Origin: Lasiosphaeria ovina
Lineage: Eukaryota; Ascomycota; Sordariomycetes; Sordariales; Lasiosphaeriaceae
Direction: 5' to 3'
NCBI GenBank assembly: GCA_033439765.1
Contig: JAULSN010000007.1
Location: forward strand, 868,001-932,000
DNA: 64,000 bases
Both the position numbers and the translations under genes were made by a program. Below are positions 56,050 to 64,000 of this stretch, piece by piece (within the stretch, counting starts at the first letter, position 1; each line of letters starts with the position of its first letter). Under the pieces are notes generated by a model. It did no database searches. It saw nothing but the letters and a program-made list of their open reading frames with translations, and was not told the origin of the DNA.

Positions 56050-57087
56050 ATGGGGTTTGTGTTCAACATTGAAAACGTCGTCATGCGCAACGGGGACGTG
56101 CCGCCTGAGGTTGCCGGCGTCATCGGCTCTCTCGTGCGGCGCGGCATTCCCGTCGCCTACGTCACGAACGCCCCCGCCGGCGGCGGCTTCGGCGACGTGG
56201 GCCAGAAGGAGGCGCTGGTGGCTCGCATGCTCGACCACGCCGTCCCCGTGTCCGACTACCAGGTGTGCGTGCGCCACGCGCCTTTCCGGTATCTCGTCAA
56301 GACCTTGCACCTGGGCGACAGGAACGTGTTGATGGTTGGCGGCCAAGGCGCGCAGGAAGTGCATAGGCTTGCGGCGGCGTGCGGCTTTGGCAAAGCTTGG
56401 ACGCCTGTGACTTTTCGAGGTGCCAGTGCCGTCCAGATCGCTGCCATTGTAGTTCTGAGCGCCCCTGCTGATCTGGATCTGGCGGGCGATCTGGAGTTGG
56501 TCGGGAGCATCCTGGCCTCGAGCCCCGAGACGCGATTGTATTTCTGCAACGAGGACTTTGAACGGGCCACAAACTTTCAGTTCCCCACAATCAACTGCTC
56601 TGCGTTCATGAAAATGCTCGCAGACTACTGGCGCGCCAGAGACGGTGCATCTCGCTGGCTAACAGCATTGGCGAGGCAGTTTCCCCCCGTGGACAACTAC
56701 GGCGTGTCCATGGATGCGTCTCTCGATGCTCGGCTTGACAACATCAATAGGCTGGGCTACGCGTACGACCCTCTCCTGCCGGACCACGGCTTCCCACACA
56801 CGCTGCGCACCCTGCTCCACTTGCAAACCATATCCCTGGTCACTGACAACGTCCAGCGGGAATTGCCAGGCCTGGAACGACACGTGTCCTCGCCGCAGCG
56901 CCGATACCGCCCGGCTTGGAAGGCTCTCGTCGTCGGCCAGGTTCCTGTAGCGGCCAGAGGTTCTCGGCCGGAACCAAAGTATCGCGAGCCGTACAAGGCT
57001 TTTCGCGATGCAAAGTCTGCCATTCTGTGGGCCCTGGAAGACCATGATCAGGTCGACCCCGAGTCCTTTGTCCATTGTCCTGAGTAA
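56050..57087 (+). CDS. HAD-superfamily CECR5/HDHD5-like protein, catalytic Asp lost
   Basis: Single exon from the ATG at 56050, 345 aa. The fold-level pattern is that of CECR5/HDHD5-type HAD proteins: an N-terminal beta strand GFVFNIENVVMRNGDVPP where the family has FDIDGVL.RG...P, then RRGIPVAYVTNAPAGGG (motif II Thr-Asn retained), VSDYQVCVRHAPFRYLV, NVLMVGGQG and YGFG-like ACGFGKAW, and a C-terminal SLVTDNVQREL in place of GDN..SDI. Both aspartates of the DxD nucleophile motif are changed (D to N at residue 6, second D to E at residue 8), so phosphatase activity is unlikely. The frame stays open upstream to about 55954 with an acidic stretch, so the true start may lie in an earlier exon. 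Probably mitochondrial or cytosolic; role unknown. Confidence 0.8.
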   Translation: MGFVFNIENVVMRNGDVPPEVAGVIGSLVRRGIPVAYVTNAPAGGGFGDVGQKEALVARMLDHAVPVSDYQVCVRHAPFRYLVKTLHLGDRNVLMVGGQGAQEVHRLAAACGFGKAWTPVTFRGASAVQIAAIVVLSAPADLDLAGDLELVGSILASSPETRLYFCNEDFERATNFQFPTINCSAFMKMLADYWRARDGASRWLTALARQFPPVDNYGVSMDASLDARLDNINRLGYAYDPLLPDHGFPHTLRTLLHLQTISLVTDNVQRELPGLERHVSSPQRRYRPAWKALVVGQVPVAARGSRPEPKYREPYKAFRDAKSAILWALEDHDQVDPESFVHCPE

Positions 57088-57823
57088 GGTACTACTAAGG
57101 TTAGAACTTGAGTTCTTCCATGCTGAAAGTGGACGAGAGGGTATCAGATAACGAAGTTGTTCGGCAACAGGTAGGTACCTAATGTGACACAATTGACTTT
57201 TTCCAACCTTGTGCGGCGGTATGCTTCGTATTGGTATTTGGTTTCTCCATTAGGGCGAAGCGTAACTCTGAATTCAATGTCTGGCGTGTTCATCATCACA
57301 ATCCGTAAAAAAGCTGTTTGCAAAACCTTGTGAGTCTTGCCATTCCGTTCCAAGGCGGGCCAGTTCCAACGGCCAGCTAGCCATTTTCCCGCGCGACCCA
57401 ACGACCCTCGACATACCAGACATTTTGGCCATGGTTGTCCATGATCAGCTCCGTATAACTGATTCAACTTCCCAAAACCCAAGCCATCGAGAGCCATGTT
57501 GGGACACAAAGCTCGCCGTAGAGTTACGACGCTGATTCCAGTAGGCACAAGGTTCCCGCAAAGTTACCCACAGCCGCGAGGACATTAGACTTCCAGCTTG
57601 CAAAGGCTGCCTCTCATATGACCAAGATAGCAAGCAATTAGGTTTGGCAACGCGACGAACTCTGTCTTCTCTCCCCCGATACCCTCCGCCTATAAAGACT
57701 CTTCCCCGCACCCGCCAGACTGTGACATTGTCTGGCTTGTATTCTTCATTCGTCGCAATTTCCGTCCGTCTTCCTGACAAGCTATTAAGTAACAACAAGT
57801 CGCCCCGCGCCACCATCGTCACA
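57088..57823. other. Intergenic region, 0.7 kb
   Basis: Separates the HAD-like gene from the secreted-protein gene. Contains CTATAAAG at 57691-57698, a TATA-like element about 125 bp before the ATG at 57824. No gene seen. Confidence 0.45.
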
Positions 57824-58424
57824 ATGAAGCTCTCCGTAGTCCTTCCTCTACTCGCGTGCTGCGTCTCGTCCGCTCTGGGCGCGGTCATGCCCCCCGTCGT
57901 CGACCCCAGCGACGCCATTATCGCGGCATTTGCCGCTACAACCAACCTCAAGGTCGGCGAAGTGAGTCCACCCCCCCCCCTGAACGATGCCCCTCTCTAG
58001 AATTACGAAGGAAAAAGAAGCAAGGAGAGCCTGGAAACCCCAGTAAATAGGGGTAGTTAAAAGCTAACAAGAAACGCATAAAAAGGTCCAATGCCAACTC
58101 AACCCCAACCACGACGGGTACGCCGTCAAGAAGTGGTACCTCAAGGAAGGGCTCGGCTACCTGCGCGAGCCGGGGCGTATGTGCAACATCGCCGCGGGCC
58201 AGACGGGGTGCGGGCGCATCAGCTGCTCGTGGGGCGCCGCCGTCTACCTGTGCGCCCACAACGCCCACGGCGACAAGATCGAGCTGGCGTGCAGCGACGC
58301 CGCCGACCTCGTCTCGGCCGTGCTCAACACGTGCCGCCACGACTACAAGGACCCCCTGGTCAAGGGCCAGGCCTGGGAGGCCGAGAAGCGGTTCAGTGTG
58401 GAGCTGTACGAGGACCGGTGCTGA
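57824..58424 (+). CDS. Small secreted cysteine-rich protein
   Basis: Two exons, 57824-57961 and 58086-58424, giving 158 aa. The 124 nt intron 57962-58085 (GTGAGT donor) joins TNLKVGE to VQCQLNPNHDG. A clear signal peptide (MKLSVVLPLLACCVSSALG, cleavage before AVMPP) is followed by a short Pro/Ala stretch and a domain with eight cysteines (an even number, compatible with four disulphides): VQC, GRMC, TGCGRISCSW, VYLC, IELAC, NTC and the terminal DRC. The CGR(I/V)SCSW...A(V/I)(Y/W)xC pattern recurs in ascomycete secreted proteins of unknown role. Extracellular; candidate effector or antimicrobial protein, but this is inference from architecture alone. Note that the CDS start is 57824, in an ACAATGAAG context. 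Confidence 0.85.
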
Positions 58425-59925
58425 TCTCTGCAGGGGTAGATGTGGGTGGGTGGCTGGGTGTGTGTGTGTGTGTGTGTGTTCTTTGCTGGAAGGGGCAAAG
58501 TGGACAACGATGGGAGCGGAAAGGAGGCCGGGGGTGCAGGAGCTGGTGATGCGAAGGAGAGATGGAGTATGAGAGATAGGGAGGGCAATCAGAGTGGAGG
58601 ACCATCTGTTTCCATTTTCTTGTTCTCATTCACCTACTCATTCTAAGCGCTGCGCGGGCTGTACCACTTGGAGGAGACGCCAACTCGTTCTTTTGCTCGT
58701 TTTCCGTTTCCTTTTCTTCCTTTGGTGTATCCTTTCACAAGCCCACGTGGCCTTTGTCTTACAGCCCAACGGACGTCACCTCGCGGGTCCCTCGGCGTCG
58801 TGCGTGCTCCTAATCCAGAATGTCAACGAGGCGGTAAGAAATGGGCTACCGTCGAACCACAGAAAGGGGGATTGCTGGCCAGAGGCAAAGGTGGATAAAA
58901 ACGCGGGCTCAAGTGTGGGCGGGTGAGCTTTCGTAGTTGGGGTGCCAAGTCCCTTCGTTCGCGTCCGTGTTCTGTTCATGTCAGGGGCAATTGCACGGTA
59001 CCTTTGGAGGCATTCGTAATAGCTCTCCGCACCGAGTCCTTTGCGGTCAAAAAGACAAATACAAATAACACTCGTTGTCTGGTTGTCGTTTGCACACATG
59101 ACAGAGCGTCCTTGTGCCGCCTCCTGGCGCTCAGTGGATAGAACGGTTCCTGGCTTGTACCCGCGGCAGACTCTTGTCTCTCGGAGCTGTGTGTCTTCCT
59201 CGCCTGTGCCGTGGAATGAGTGGTTCTCGGCATGTTTGCAGACGCCGCGGTTCTGGGAGCCGTCGTGGCACCCGTCGCTTCGAAAGAAAACAGACGCTTC
59301 CGTGCAGGAAGTCTCCTGCGAGGAGAATCCACGTTGTCCATGCTCTTCCGTCTCTGATCCCAGGGGGCGATTGGCCGTCTAAATATCTGGACCGCCGAGA
59401 TGCTTGATGCTACCCAAACTTGGCATCGAGGCCCGTTGCATGCCACTTGGTGTCGTACACCCGTGGCCCAACCACCCATGACACCTCAAAGTCCAAAGTA
59501 TCTTGTTGCACATTCGCTATGGAGACTGGCGGTTTGGGGGACACTGACCCTTTTCTTGTTTGTGCTCATCCGCCATTGCCGCGGTTTGGCAGGCTCGACT
59601 GTTGCCACAACCAACACTGCCGGCACCCTCGAGCATTTGGTTCCTCTTCTTCCACCTATGTGCCGGCGCAGTCGTGGCTGTACGACGTGTGGCTGTTTGG
59701 GCATGGCAGCCACCAGCGGAGCATTGCAGAGACCAACCCTTAAGAAACAGAACAGAGCCCATGCTTCCCCGCCATGACATTGTCTCTGTTTTTGTCCGCC
59801 AGAAGCACGTTGGAGTACCATGTTCTCCCACATCATCAGATCCTTACATGGACAGGTGAAGGAGATAGCCCCTAGCCCAAACCACTTGTCCCATCCGACC
59901 AACGGGGCTGCTCTTCTCTCTCAGA
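58425..59925. other. Intergenic region, 1.5 kb
   Basis: Includes a (TG)n run at about 58459-58479 just after the secreted-protein stop. No supportable gene on either strand; the right part is the promoter of the RTA1-like gene. Confidence 0.45.
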
Positions 59926-61193
59926 ATGGCTTATGTCCGAGAAGCGGCGTCGCTTTCGAGCAGATCAGTGTTCCTCGCAGACCCAGCACCGCCAGCTTCG
60001 CCGACATGGATGGGACGCCGAGGTCTCACCGCGCCTCAGCCAGCGTCGATACAGCTGTTCCCATACTACACACCGTCCTTTGATCTGGCGCTCACAGGGG
60101 CCATCGTCTTCGGCTGCCTCGCTGCCGTCCACGGCTGGCTCGCCTTCAAGACCAGGACTGTCTACTTTGGCATCAGCTCCAAGGCTGCTCTCAGTAACGT
60201 GCACCCACAAATACACACTACCTTTCAGATGAAGGAAGCAGGGCAGGGACTGACGCGTGAGCCAAACATTAAGCCATGACGATTGGCATGATCCTGCGGA
60301 TCGTCTTCGCCACGACGCCCGCCGAGAACGTCACCGTCTTCTCGTGGCCGTTCGCGGCCATGTCGCTGCTGCTGACCATGCCCGGGTCCATCGTCGGGCT
60401 GGTGCTCATGATGACGCAGACGCGGCTGACGTGGTGGATCACGCCGGCCCAGGACCGCACGCTGGGGAACTTGTGGGTGCCCCCCATGTACCAGTCGCTG
60501 TTCTTCGCCACGCCGCAGGCCGTGGCCGACGCCATTGGCTTCATCGGGTCCGGCATCCTGCTCATCCGGCCCGCTCCGCCGCACGTGGCCTCGGCCGGCG
60601 CCGTCATGGACATGCTCGTGTGGATGGCCCTAGCCGGCGTGGTGCTGCGCTACGCCGTCATCAGCCGGCGGAGGTGGCCGCCCATCGAGAGGAGCATGCG
60701 GGACGGGTCGCGCCGGTTGAGCCTGGCGCTGAGTGTCTCGGCGGTGCTGCTTGCGGTAAGCCAATCTCGTTTTCGCCCCCCCCGCCCCCCGTCTATACTC
60801 TACTTCCTCGCACTGGTGTGGCGCTGACCGCAGCCCGCTCCTAATACTTCGTAGATCCGCGGCGTCACGCAAGTCCTCGAGCGCGACGCAGCCGCCTCGC
60901 TGCAAGCCGACCCTCCCTTAGAGGCCGGAGCCCTGCCCCTGCTGGCAACCGAAGAATGGCCCATCTACGCCTTTGACTACCTGCCTATCGCCGCCATCCT
61001 GGTCGTGATGGCTGTCTACTACCCGGGCTTGTATCTCCCGCGGCGTCTGACGGGCTTTCGGCTGCGGACTGTGGCGCTAGTTCGAGAAGAAGAAGAGGAA
61101 AACCTGTACAGGTCTGCTAGAGGGATCAGCGCCGATGGGCTCTTAGGGGGTTTGGATCTGGAGGAAGGTACCAAGGCAAAGCTCGATGGCTAG
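59926..61193 (+). CDS. RTA1-like seven-helix membrane protein (divergent)
   Basis: Three exons: 59926-60193, 60274-60755 and 60855-61193, giving 362 aa. Intron 60194-60273 ends at TTAAG with a GGACTGACG branch site; it joins SKAAL to TMTIGMILRI. Intron 60756-60854 joins SVSAVLLA to IRGVTQVLE. The ends match the RTA1/lipid-translocating exporter family (PF04479): an N-terminal YYTPSFDLALTGAIVFG helix after a short extracellular segment, IRG..(Q/R)V(L/I)E, and the EWPIYAFDYLPIAA helix before the cytosolic tail. The middle helices are more divergent than usual. About seven hydrophobic segments. RTA1 relatives confer resistance to sterol-targeting or amphiphilic compounds and are induced by lipid stress; the transport activity itself is unproven. 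Confidence 0.78.
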
Positions 61194-61601
61194 GCACTCG
61201 CACTGGCAGAAAAGAAAGTTTGAAGGTTAGATTCTCTAAGTTGTAACGTATAATTCTGACTGTAATGAAGCAGGCGTTGCCGAGGCACGCTTTTCATTTT
61301 CCCTTGCCCATTTGCGGGGCATTTCTTTCTTTAGGTCTTGTTGCGGTTCTGGTTTACCCCTGAATAGAAGAAACAGGCAACTTTGCATTTGCACCAGCCG
61401 GCACCTGCAAAGTTCCAAGCGGCAAGATTGAGGTTGACGAGCATACTCTCGTAGTCACCGTTAACGGTTGCTGTCTTGACCCGGCACAGCCTTTTTGGGC
61501 CTTTTTGCGTTTCCTCTTTCCACTTTCCATTTCCCTGCTTCCGTTGACTGCCTTTGGCTGCGCAGAGGCACAGGGCAATCAGCACCGTAACAAATTCCAT
61601 T
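61194..61601. other. Convergent 3' intergenic region
   Basis: About 400 bp between the stop codons of convergent genes; no gene seen. Confidence 0.45.
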
Positions 61602-62533
61602 CTAATTCGCAGCTGGAAGCAGTCGAGAATCGCTATCTTGCTGCCGTCGCCCTTCGTCGGCATCGCCCGGCGAAGCCGGAGGGCCCGAGGGCCATACAAG
61701 CCACGCCACGACGACGGCCATCTTGAGCGCCGACGCCGCCCACAGTGCCCCGGCAACGCCAAACGAGCTGTGCGCAAACCTGCCGCCAAGGAACGCGCCG
61801 AGCAGGAGGAACAGCGGCGCGCCGGCGCGGCGGTTCCGCTCGGCGTTGAGCAGCGCAAACAGCTCCGAGTCTGAGAACAGGTCGCAGTAGATGCTCGTCA
61901 GCACCACGCTGGTGAGGGCGTTGTAGCGGAGCGCGCGGCTCGTGACTGCCTGGCCGCAGCTCTGGAAGGCCACGAGCGCGATGGGCACGAGCACACGCCA
62001 CCCAGCCTCCTCCTTGTCGGCGGGCGTCCCGGTGGCGGTGACGGCGGCGGCGGCGGCGGCGGTGAAGCAGAACTGCCCGGTAAAAGAGGCGACCAAGACC
62101 CACCGGCGCTTGGGAGAGAAGTAGCGGTGGAACCGGCTGAAGAGAAACGACCCGATGCAGAAGGAGGCCAGAGACACTCCCGACTTGATCCAGCGGGTCG
62201 AGTCGGTTGGTGCGGCCAAGCCGAGTCCGAGATATACAGTGTTTCCTGGTAGGTGAGCGGTTAGACAAGTGTCTGTTAGATGGAACCCCTGCCTGTAAGC
62301 TGCTGCCGGGGCTCACCTGTCTGCATCGACACGAACGACCCCCACACCGAGATAGATGCGCTATCGAGCAGGCCGGTGATGAGGTAGCATGAGACGAGCA
62401 CGACATCGGCCCAGTCCCGGCTCACATGGGCCGTCATGTGTCTCTTCCATTGGGTGGCGAGCGAGTGCCGTGCGGGCTTCCTCAACAGCGGCCGTTCCTC
62501 GCAGGCTTCTTCTCCTCGACGAGTGTTGTTCAT
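61602..62533 (-). CDS. DUF1275 (YoaK-family) membrane protein
   Basis: Two exons, 62533-62317 and 62245-61602, giving 286 aa. The 70 nt intron 62316-62246 (GTGAGC donor, CCAG acceptor) falls within the diagnostic motif and joins MQTG to NTVYLGLGL. DUF1275/YoaK features: a cytosolic basic N-terminus, DVVLVSCYLITGLLDSASI in TM1, the SMQTGNTVYLGLG motif, SLASFCIGSFLFSRF, and a late AFLGGRFAHSSFG segment; about six hydrophobic helices. The first in-frame ATG is 62533 (MNNTRRGEE); the frame upstream lacks ATG. The family is widespread in bacteria and fungi but has no assigned substrate. The C-terminal tail is hydrophilic and Asp/Arg-rich. Confidence 0.9.
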
Positions 62534-63601
62534 GGCGTGACGCAAGTGGAGTCCGGTCTGTCGCTAGACAGTCTTGACCCTTGGCTTCGTCTCAGGGCTG
62601 CGTCTCGAGAGATCTTGGCTTCAATATTGGCGCCTATGTGCTTTCGTCTTTGGATAGATGATGGCGATGATGGTGTCGTAGGACGAAGTGCAAATCTTCA
62701 ATGGCAAAAAAACCAGCACAACTACTTAAACTGGGAAATTTTGTGCTGAGGTGCCGAAAATGACATGGTTCGTGGGCCGGGTCGCCTAGACCGCCGCTAA
62801 GAGCAACATACCACTGCATCCCCTGGACGTTGTGGGTTAGGAAAATGCCTTCAATTGGCCTGAATGCCTTTGATTGACCTTATTTTGGTACAAAAGTGGG
62901 TATTTACAGGGTAGTTTTACCGGTGCCGAAGCAAAGTCCAAGGGGATACAGGGGTTTATCCGAGACAGATGCAGCCTCGGCCGTTGTCGGCCACCCACGC
63001 CAAGACCAGGCATGGAATCGGGACTTCTCCGTAGCTGTCTGGTAGTATTTCGTGTTCCGTCGTTTCATGAGGCAGGCAGTCTTATGGTTGTTGGGCAAAC
63101 GGGGACGGACGGATGCAGTGCTAGCCCAGAGCCAGCCAACGACGTCCAAGGCGCCGTGGAGTCTGCTAAGCTGCATTCGTTCGGGGCGCTTGCGACGACC
63201 AATCCCAAGACAATGCGATGACATCATTGAAGCCGCCCGCTCAAACAGGCCGCAAGCCATCGCTCGTCACACTTGTTACTCAGCACCCTCACCCGGTGCC
63301 TGTGATGGCGATGCAGTTCCTGCATGAGCTGAAAGAAGCCGACGGGCATTGTTCGGCATCCAGCTCCTGTCCGGCCACCCCTCGGTATCCTGACATGCTG
63401 TCGCGCGAGACGGGGTAGCAAGACTCCAAACATTTCGCAAAAACGGTCCACGAGTAGCTCCTAGGTAGGCATGAAGCTTTGCCAGCTAGTGATCCGATCC
63501 GCCTTAAATCACGCCCACCGCTGCTTGACTCGTTTGTCGAGCCACGCCCAATTGCCCACCGCACTCCGACGCGCTTCTGCCCCGGAAAGTCTTCAGACAC
63601 G
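62534..63601. other. Intergenic region between divergent genes, 1.1 kb
   Basis: Head-to-head spacer between the DUF1275 gene (-) and the oxalate decarboxylase gene (+). It presumably holds both promoters. No gene seen. Confidence 0.45.
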
Positions 63602-64000
63602 ATGCGCTTCTCCGACGCAGCCCTCCTACTCGGCGCCGCGCTCACCATCCCGCTCGCGACAGCCATCCCGATCCAGGACAGCCCCCGCCAGAGGCTGCTG
63701 GACGGCCATGGGCTGCCGGCCAAATACCGCAAGAGCAAGGCAGCGCCGGCGCCGCCTTACACGCCAGGCTCCCGAGACCCGTACGACTCGGCCGTGGACG
63801 CCATCGGCAAGCACCTCAACCCGCTGCCATACCGGAATGGGCTCGGCGCGTCGGTGCTGGGCCCGTGGAACAAGGCGCGCGCCCGCGAGGACCCGGATCT
63901 CGTCCGCCCGCCCTCTACAGACCACGGCAACATGCCCAACTTGCGATGGAGCTTTGTGGACTCGCACATCAGGATTGAGGTATGTCTGTTCCACTGCGCG
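63602..64000 (+). CDS. Oxalate decarboxylase (bicupin), 5' part, cut by window end
   Basis: Exon 1 is 63602-63979 (126 codons), ending at a GTATGT donor at 63980; the gene continues beyond the window. A signal peptide (MRFSDAALLLGAALTIPLATA) is followed by a Pro/Arg propeptide-like stretch and the conserved lead-in to the first cupin of bicupin oxalate decarboxylases: LGPWNKARAREDPDLVRPP, STDHGNMPNLRWSF and DSHIRIE, which corresponds to the LGP.N......NPDLLAPP.TDHG..PN.KWPF..SHNR.. pattern of the family. The cupin metal-binding His/Glu residues should lie downstream. Secreted Mn-dependent enzymes of this group convert oxalate to formate and CO2. The family identification rests on about 45 residues but is distinctive. 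Confidence 0.85.
   Translation, partial: MRFSDAALLLGAALTIPLATAIPIQDSPRQRLLDGHGLPAKYRKSKAAPAPPYTPGSRDPYDSAVDAIGKHLNPLPYRNGLGASVLGPWNKARAREDPDLVRPPSTDHGNMPNLRWSFVDSHIRIEVCLFHCA

Noticed and set aside
1..64000. CRISPR array, prokaryotic operon or phage
   Set aside because: The repeats are simple microsatellites without unique spacers, and the genes are intron-containing and individually promoted, as in a fungus.

Overview
The window is nuclear DNA from a filamentous ascomycete (Pezizomycotina, probably Sordariomycetes; I cannot name the genus). The evidence is: genes split by short 50-160 nt GT-AG introns with CTRAC-type branch points, ATG starts in purine-rich context, no operons, GC-rich coding exons, and families typical of moulds (Zn2Cys6 regulator, TRI12-type MFS pump, membrane-anchored GH17 glucanase, GMA12/MNN10 glycosyltransferase, RTA1-like protein, amidoligase, small secreted Cys-rich protein, bicupin oxalate decarboxylase). 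Intergenic DNA is rich in microsatellites and long G/C homopolymers.

Layout. 1-4.1 kb: no recognisable gene. 4.1-5.8 kb (-): AflR-like Zn2Cys6 regulator whose zinc cluster has an unusually long loop. 5.8-15.2 kb: gene-poor, with simple repeats and six copies of the 9-mer TACTCCGTA. 15.2-16.7 kb (+): Cys-rich single-pass membrane protein with a GC-AG intron and apparent frameshifts, running into a hexanucleotide satellite. 17.0-22.1 kb: a metabolic block consisting of a divergent pair (TIM-barrel PEP-hydrolase-like protein and UPF0261/Tm-1-like protein), a broken acyl-CoA dehydrogenase relic, and a hot-dog hydratase of the HTD2/itaconyl-CoA hydratase type. 22.4-31.6 kb (-): CorA Mg2+ transporter, TPT/nucleotide-sugar-type transporter, GT34 glycosyltransferase. 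31.6-39.6 kb: long AT-richer stretch with no confident gene and possible element remnants. 39.6-42.0 kb (+): btgC-like GH17 glucanase. 46.1-50.5 kb (+): amidoligase, then a nuclear-type conserved protein with an Asn/Glu satellite. 51.6-54.8 kb: TRI12-type MFS transporter (+) and a conserved fungal protein of unknown role (-). 56.0-58.4 kb (+): a HAD-fold protein that has lost its nucleophile, and a small secreted protein. 59.9-62.5 kb: RTA1-like membrane protein (+) and DUF1275/YoaK protein (-). 63.6 kb to the end (+): 5' exon of an oxalate decarboxylase.

How the genes fit together: the 17-22 kb block is the only place where neighbours plausibly share a pathway. The TIM-barrel and UPF0261 proteins are the two halves of plant Tm-1-type proteins and are adjacent in bacteria; here they share a 331 bp divergent promoter. 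The acyl-CoA dehydrogenase relic and the hydratase beside them suggest what remains of a CoA-linked catabolic cluster. The other genes look like independent housekeeping, cell-wall, transport and secretion genes. Exon boundaries were set by hand from splice signals, reading-frame continuity and remembered family conservation; no alignment or search was run.
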